This document shows, one piece after another, positions 60,472 to 64,000 of a DNA stretch of 64,000 nt. Each line of letters opens with the position of its first letter. Position 1 is the stretch's first letter. The stretch is from the NCBI RefSeq assembly GCF_001698125.1, contig NZ_CP013854.1:5146001-5210000 (forward strand), read 5' to 3'. A program made the position numbers and the translations under genes. Source of the stretch: Pseudonocardia sp. HH130630-07. GTDB taxonomy: Bacteria; Actinomycetota; Actinomycetes; Mycobacteriales; Pseudonocardiaceae. The notes under the pieces are model-generated. The model ran no database searches. It saw nothing but the letters and a program-made list of their open reading frames with translations, and was not told the origin of the DNA.

Positions 60472-61962
60472 ATGACGCGCCCCGACACGACCCCGGCCGA
60501 GCAGGACGCCCCGGCCGGTCTGAGTCCCCGGCTCTACAACCACGATCTCGCCCCGACCCAGGTCGAGGGCCGGTCCTGGAGGGCCTACAACATCTTCACG
60601 CTGTGGGCCGTGGACGTGCACAGCCTCGGCAACTACGGCTTCGCGCTCGGCCTGTTCGCGCTCGGCCTGGGCGACTGGCAGATCCTCGTGTCGCTGGGCA
60701 TCGGGGCACTGCTGCTGTTCGTGCTGCTCACCGTGGCCGGATACATGGGCTGGCGGACCGGGCTGCCGTTCCCGGTGATGAGCCGGATCTCCTTCGGGGT
60801 CCGCGGGGCGCAGCTCCCGGCCCTGGTCCGCGGCGTCGTCGCGATCGCCTGGTTCGGCATCCAGACCTACCTCGCGACCCAGGTCCTCACCGTGATGGTG
60901 CTGGCCGTCGCGCCGGGCGCGCAGGCGTGGGAGGACGTCTCGTTCCTGGGCCTGTCCGCGCTCGGCTGGGTGTGCTTCGTCGTGCTGTGGGTGGTCCAGG
61001 TCGGCATCCTGCTCTACGGGATGGACGGCATCCGGCGCTACGAGGCGTTCGCCGGGCCGGTCGTGCTCGTGACCCTGGCCGTGCTGGCCGGGTGGATGCT
61101 GTGGCAGACCGGCGGGGACATCGCGTGGTCGGTGCCCGAACCGCTGACCGGCGGATCGATGTGGGTGCAGATCCTCGCGGGGGCCTCGTTGTGGACGGCG
61201 ATCTACGGCACGTTCGTCCTGAACTTCTGCGACTTCACCCGCAACTCCACCAGCCGGGCGGCGATCCGGCGGGGCAGCTTCTGGGGCATCCTGCCGAACA
61301 CCCTGTTCTTCGGGTTCGTCGTGGTCGTGCTGGCCGGCGGCCAGTTCCGGATCGACGGGCAGGTGATCTCCAGCCCGAGCGACGTCGTCAACACCATCCC
61401 GAACACGGCGCTGCTGCTGCTCGCCTCGGCCGCACTGCTGGTGCTGACGGTCGCGGTCAACCTCATGGCCAACTTCGTGGCGCCCTGCTACGCGTTGTCG
61501 AACCTGCTGCCGACGGTGCTGAACTTCCGCCGGGCCGGCATCGTCAGTGCGGTGATCGGCCTGGTCATCCTGCCGTGGAACCTCTACGACAACCCGGTCG
61601 TGATCGTCTACTTCCTCGGGGTGCTGGGCGCGCTGCTCGGCCCGCTGTTCGGCATCGTCATGGCCGACTACTGGCTGGTGCGGCGCGGCCGGATCGACGT
61701 CCCCGCGCTCTACTCCGAGGACCCGGGCGACGCCTACCACTACCGCAGCGGGGTCAACCCGCGGGCGGTGGCGGTGTTCGTCCCCTCGGCGGCGCTCGCG
61801 GTGGCCGCCGGGTTCGTGCCCGCGTGGGAGCCCGTCGCCCCGTTCTCCTGGTTCCTCGGCGCCGCGGTCGCCGCCGTCCTCACCGTCGCGGTCGCACCCC
61901 GGGGGATCGAGTACCGGTCGGTCTCCGGCGAGCACATCGCGGTGCGGTCCTCCGAACACTAG
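60472..61962 (+). CDS. NCS1-family permease, probable allantoin transporter
   Basis: 496 residues with about 12 membrane segments. The N-terminal LYNHDLAPTQVEGRSWRAYN is the NCS1 signature region, followed by FPVMSRISFGVRGAQLPALVRG near 100 and NFVAPCYALSNLLPTVLNFRRAG near 340. NCS1 carriers bring in allantoin, hydantoins, uracil or cytosine. The racemase and allantoinase that follow point to allantoin or a hydantoin. It starts the plus-strand operon. Confidence 0.88.
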   Translation: MTRPDTTPAEQDAPAGLSPRLYNHDLAPTQVEGRSWRAYNIFTLWAVDVHSLGNYGFALGLFALGLGDWQILVSLGIGALLLFVLLTVAGYMGWRTGLPFPVMSRISFGVRGAQLPALVRGVVAIAWFGIQTYLATQVLTVMVLAVAPGAQAWEDVSFLGLSALGWVCFVVLWVVQVGILLYGMDGIRRYEAFAGPVVLVTLAVLAGWMLWQTGGDIAWSVPEPLTGGSMWVQILAGASLWTAIYGTFVLNFCDFTRNSTSRAAIRRGSFWGILPNTLFFGFVVVVLAGGQFRIDGQVISSPSDVVNTIPNTALLLLASAALLVLTVAVNLMANFVAPCYALSNLLPTVLNFRRAGIVSAVIGLVILPWNLYDNPVVIVYFLGVLGALLGPLFGIVMADYWLVRRGRIDVPALYSEDPGDAYHYRSGVNPRAVAVFVPSAALAVAAGFVPAWEPVAPFSWFLGAAVAAVLTVAVAPRGIEYRSVSGEHIAVRSSEH

Positions 61963-61976
61963 GGAGCAGGTTCGTC

Positions 61977-62702
61977 GTGCGGATCCTCGTCGTCAACGTC
62001 AACACCACCGTCTCGGTGACCGAGGCGATCGCCGCCTCGGCCCGTGCCGTCGCCGGGCCGGGCACCGAGATCGTCGGGCTCACACCGCGGTTCGGGGCCG
62101 AGTCGGTGGAGGGGAACCTGGAGAGCTACCTCGCCGCGGTCGGCGTCGCCGACGCGGTGGCCCGCTACGAGGGCCCGTTCGACGCCGTGATCCAGGCCGG
62201 CTACGGCGAGCACGGGAGGGAAGGGCTGCAGGAGATGCTCGACGTCCCGGTCGTCGACATCACCGAGGCCGCGGCGACCACCGCGCTCTACCTGGGGCAC
62301 TCCTACTCCGTGGTGACCACCCTGGACCGGACGGTGCCGCTGATCGCCGACCGTCTGCTGCTGGCCGGGCTGGACCGGCGGTGCGCCTCGGTCCGGGCCT
62401 CCGGGCTCGCGGTGCTGGAACTGGAGCAGGACCCGGACCGGGCGGTCACGGCGATCGTCGAGCAGGCGCGCCGCGCGGTCGCCGAGGACCACGCCGAGGT
62501 GATCTGCCTGGGCTGCGGCGGGATGGCCGGCCTGCAGGACCGGGTGCGGGAGGCCACCGGCGTCCCGGTCGTGGACGGCGTCCCGGCCGCCGTCACCATC
62601 GCCGAGTCGCTGGTGCGGCTCGGTCTGCGAACCTCGAAGGTGCGGACCTACGCCGCACCCCGGACCAAACGCGTCACCGGATTCCCCCTGGAGGCTTCAT
62701 GA
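61977..62702 (+). CDS. Asp/Glu/hydantoin racemase-family protein, probable allantoin racemase
   Basis: 241 residues. VRILVVNVNTTVSVTEAIA, TPRFGAESVEGNLES, SVVTTLDRTVPLI and CLGCGGMAGL fit the hydantoin/allantoin racemase group. The C-terminal Cys pair (ICLGCGG) is present, but the N-terminal half has QAGYGEHG where hydantoin racemases usually have a catalytic Cys (ACFGDPG type). So it may isomerise by a changed mechanism or in one direction. GTG at 61977 follows GGGAGCAGG. It ends in ATGA overlap with the allantoinase gene. Confidence 0.8.
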   Translation: MRILVVNVNTTVSVTEAIAASARAVAGPGTEIVGLTPRFGAESVEGNLESYLAAVGVADAVARYEGPFDAVIQAGYGEHGREGLQEMLDVPVVDITEAAATTALYLGHSYSVVTTLDRTVPLIADRLLLAGLDRRCASVRASGLAVLELEQDPDRAVTAIVEQARRAVAEDHAEVICLGCGGMAGLQDRVREATGVPVVDGVPAAVTIAESLVRLGLRTSKVRTYAAPRTKRVTGFPLEAS

Positions 62703-64000
62703 GCTACGACCTGGTGGTCCGCGGCCGGCGGATCATGACGACGGCGGGGGAGCAGCCCCGCGAGGTCGGGATCACCGACGGCCGGATCGTGGCGATCGAA
62801 CCGCTGGGCAACGACCTCGACGGCACCCGGGTGATCGAGCTGACCGACGACGAGGTGCTGCTCCCCGGCCTGGTCGACACGCACGTGCACGTCAACGAGC
62901 CGGGCCGCACCGAGTGGGAGGGCTTCGCCTCGGCGACCCGGGCGGCCGCCGCGGGCGGGGTCACCACGATCGTCGACATGCCGCTGAACTCGATCCCGCC
63001 GACGGTCGACGTGGGCGCGCTGGAGGTCAAGCGCAAGGTCGCCGCCGAGCAGGCGTTCGTCGACGTCGGGTTCTGGGGTGGTGCCGTGCCCGGCAACCGT
63101 GGCGACCTGCGCGGCCTGCACGACGAGGGCGTCTTCGGCTTCAAGTGCTTCCTGCTGCACTCCGGGGTGGACGAGTTCCCGCCGCTGGACGCCGACGAGA
63201 TGGAACGCGACATGGCCGAGCTGGCCACGTTCGACGCCGTCATGATCGTGCACGCGGAGGACTCCAGGGCCATCGACAAGGCACCCACCGCGCACGGGTC
63301 GGCGTACTCGTCGTTCCTGGCGTCGCGGCCACGGGGCGCGGAGAACCTGGCGATCGCCGAGGTGATCGAGCGGGCCCGCTGGACCGGGGCGCGGGCGCAC
63401 GTGCTGCACGTGTCCTCCTCCGACGCGCTGCCGATGCTGGCGACGGCGCGCCGCGACGGCGTCCGGATCACCGCCGAGACCTGCCCGCACTACCTGACGC
63501 TGTTCGCCGAGGAGATCGCCGACGGCGCGACGACGCACAAGTGCTGCCCGCCGATCCGCGAGGCGTCCAACCGCGAGCTGCTGTGGGAGGGCCTGCTGGA
63601 CGGGACGATCGACTGCATCGTCTCCGACCACTCGCCGAGCACCGCGGAGCTGAAGCTGCTCGAGTCCGGTGACTTCGGCCTGGCCTGGGGCGGGGTGTCG
63701 TCGCTGCAGCTCGGACTCTCGCTGGTGTGGAGCGAGGCCCGGCGGCGCGGGATCGGCCTGGAGCAGGTGGTGCGCTGGATGGCGGCGAAGCCGGCCGAGC
63801 TGGTCGGCCTGACCTCGAAGGGCCGGGTGGCGCTGGGCTACGACGCCGATCTCGCCGTCTTCGCCCCGGACGAGGCGTTCGTCGTCGACCCGCAGCGGCT
63901 GCACCACAAGAACAAGGTCAGCGCCTACTCCGGCCGGTCGCTCGCCGGTGTGGTGCGCCGGACGATCCTGGCCGGCGTGGACGTCGACACCGCCGCCGAC
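62699..64000 (+). CDS. allB: Allantoinase (3' end outside window)
   Basis: 434 codons are visible and the frame is open at base 64000. Cyclic amidohydrolase features are VDTHVHVNEPGRTEWEG (metal His pair near 60), the carboxylated Lys in FGFKCFLLHSG near 149, IVHAED, VLHVSSSD, CPHYLT and IVSDHSP with the catalytic Asp near 310. The NEPGRTEWEGF run is typical of allantoinase rather than dihydropyrimidinase. It opens allantoin to allantoate. The ATG overlaps the racemase stop. The missing end should be short. Confidence 0.92.
   Translation, partial: MSYDLVVRGRRIMTTAGEQPREVGITDGRIVAIEPLGNDLDGTRVIELTDDEVLLPGLVDTHVHVNEPGRTEWEGFASATRAAAAGGVTTIVDMPLNSIPPTVDVGALEVKRKVAAEQAFVDVGFWGGAVPGNRGDLRGLHDEGVFGFKCFLLHSGVDEFPPLDADEMERDMAELATFDAVMIVHAEDSRAIDKAPTAHGSAYSSFLASRPRGAENLAIAEVIERARWTGARAHVLHVSSSDALPMLATARRDGVRITAETCPHYLTLFAEEIADGATTHKCCPPIREASNRELLWEGLLDGTIDCIVSDHSPSTAELKLLESGDFGLAWGGVSSLQLGLSLVWSEARRRGIGLEQVVRWMAAKPAELVGLTSKGRVALGYDADLAVFAPDEAFVVDPQRLHHKNKVSAYSGRSLAGVVRRTILAGVDVDTAAD

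Overview
The window is chromosomal DNA from a very high-G+C actinobacterium. Third codon positions are almost always G or C, GTG starts are common, neighbouring genes often overlap as GTGA or ATGA, and several regulator genes look leaderless. The gene content fits a Pseudonocardia-like soil catabolist, but the genus is an inference from style and content; no rRNA or other marker is present.

Layout. 1-638: start of an amino-acid-type binding lipoprotein, cut by the window edge. 789-12415: an aromatic-acid island with a PaaX-type regulator, vanillin dehydrogenase, hydroxycinnamoyl-CoA hydratase-lyase, feruloyl-CoA synthetase, a MarR regulator, a CouO-like amidohydrolase, an IclR regulator, 4-hydroxybenzoate 3-hydroxylase (pobA), a LysR regulator and pcaF-pcaI-pcaJ. 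Together these take hydroxycinnamates to 4-hydroxybenzoate or vanillate and finish the beta-ketoadipate pathway; ring cleavage (pcaGHBCD) must lie elsewhere. 12423-14762: a membrane-anchored NlpC/P60 protein with a long proline-rich tail. 15299-20312: a sarcosine-oxidase-like flavoprotein, a Rieske oxygenase, a betaine-aldehyde-type dehydrogenase and an FMN/2Fe-2S reductase, probably for methylamine or betaine demethylation, closed by a very strong hairpin. 20379-22733: a small secreted protein divergent from a two-component system. 22741-27222: an MFS exporter and a ribose-type sugar ABC transporter. 27361-31328: a DJ-1/PfpI protein, three TetR regulators, an SMP-30 lactonase and a frameshifted cupin.

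31336-34101 is a scar. The 3' part of homogentisate dioxygenase abuts a complete IS3-type element, followed by an oppositely oriented truncated IS3-type element and the 3' end of a GntR/UTRA regulator. 34270-41091: a LacI regulator facing an operon for a frameshifted transporter, an unrecognised protein with an HExxH motif, a hydantoinase/oxoprolinase and an FAD oxidoreductase, with a palindrome at the operon head. 41218-51819: tartronate-semialdehyde reductase, hydroxypyruvate isomerase, an enolase-superfamily dehydratase, an RraA-type aldolase, a Dpp-type ABC transporter (with a permease-ATPase fusion) and an IclR regulator. This is the best candidate for an undescribed acid-sugar pathway. 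51925-55172: nagA, nagB and a divergent ROK regulator with a perfect palindrome between them.

55182-64000: allantoin/glyoxylate catabolism. Glycerate kinase, glyoxylate carboligase, a second tartronate-semialdehyde reductase, a second hydroxypyruvate isomerase and an allophanate-hydrolase-C-domain-like protein lie on one strand. An NCS1 permease, a hydantoin/allantoin racemase and allantoinase (cut by the window end) lie on the other. The two reductase genes share a 708-bp block that reads as identical, although their neighbours have clearly diverged, which points to recent gene conversion or copying.
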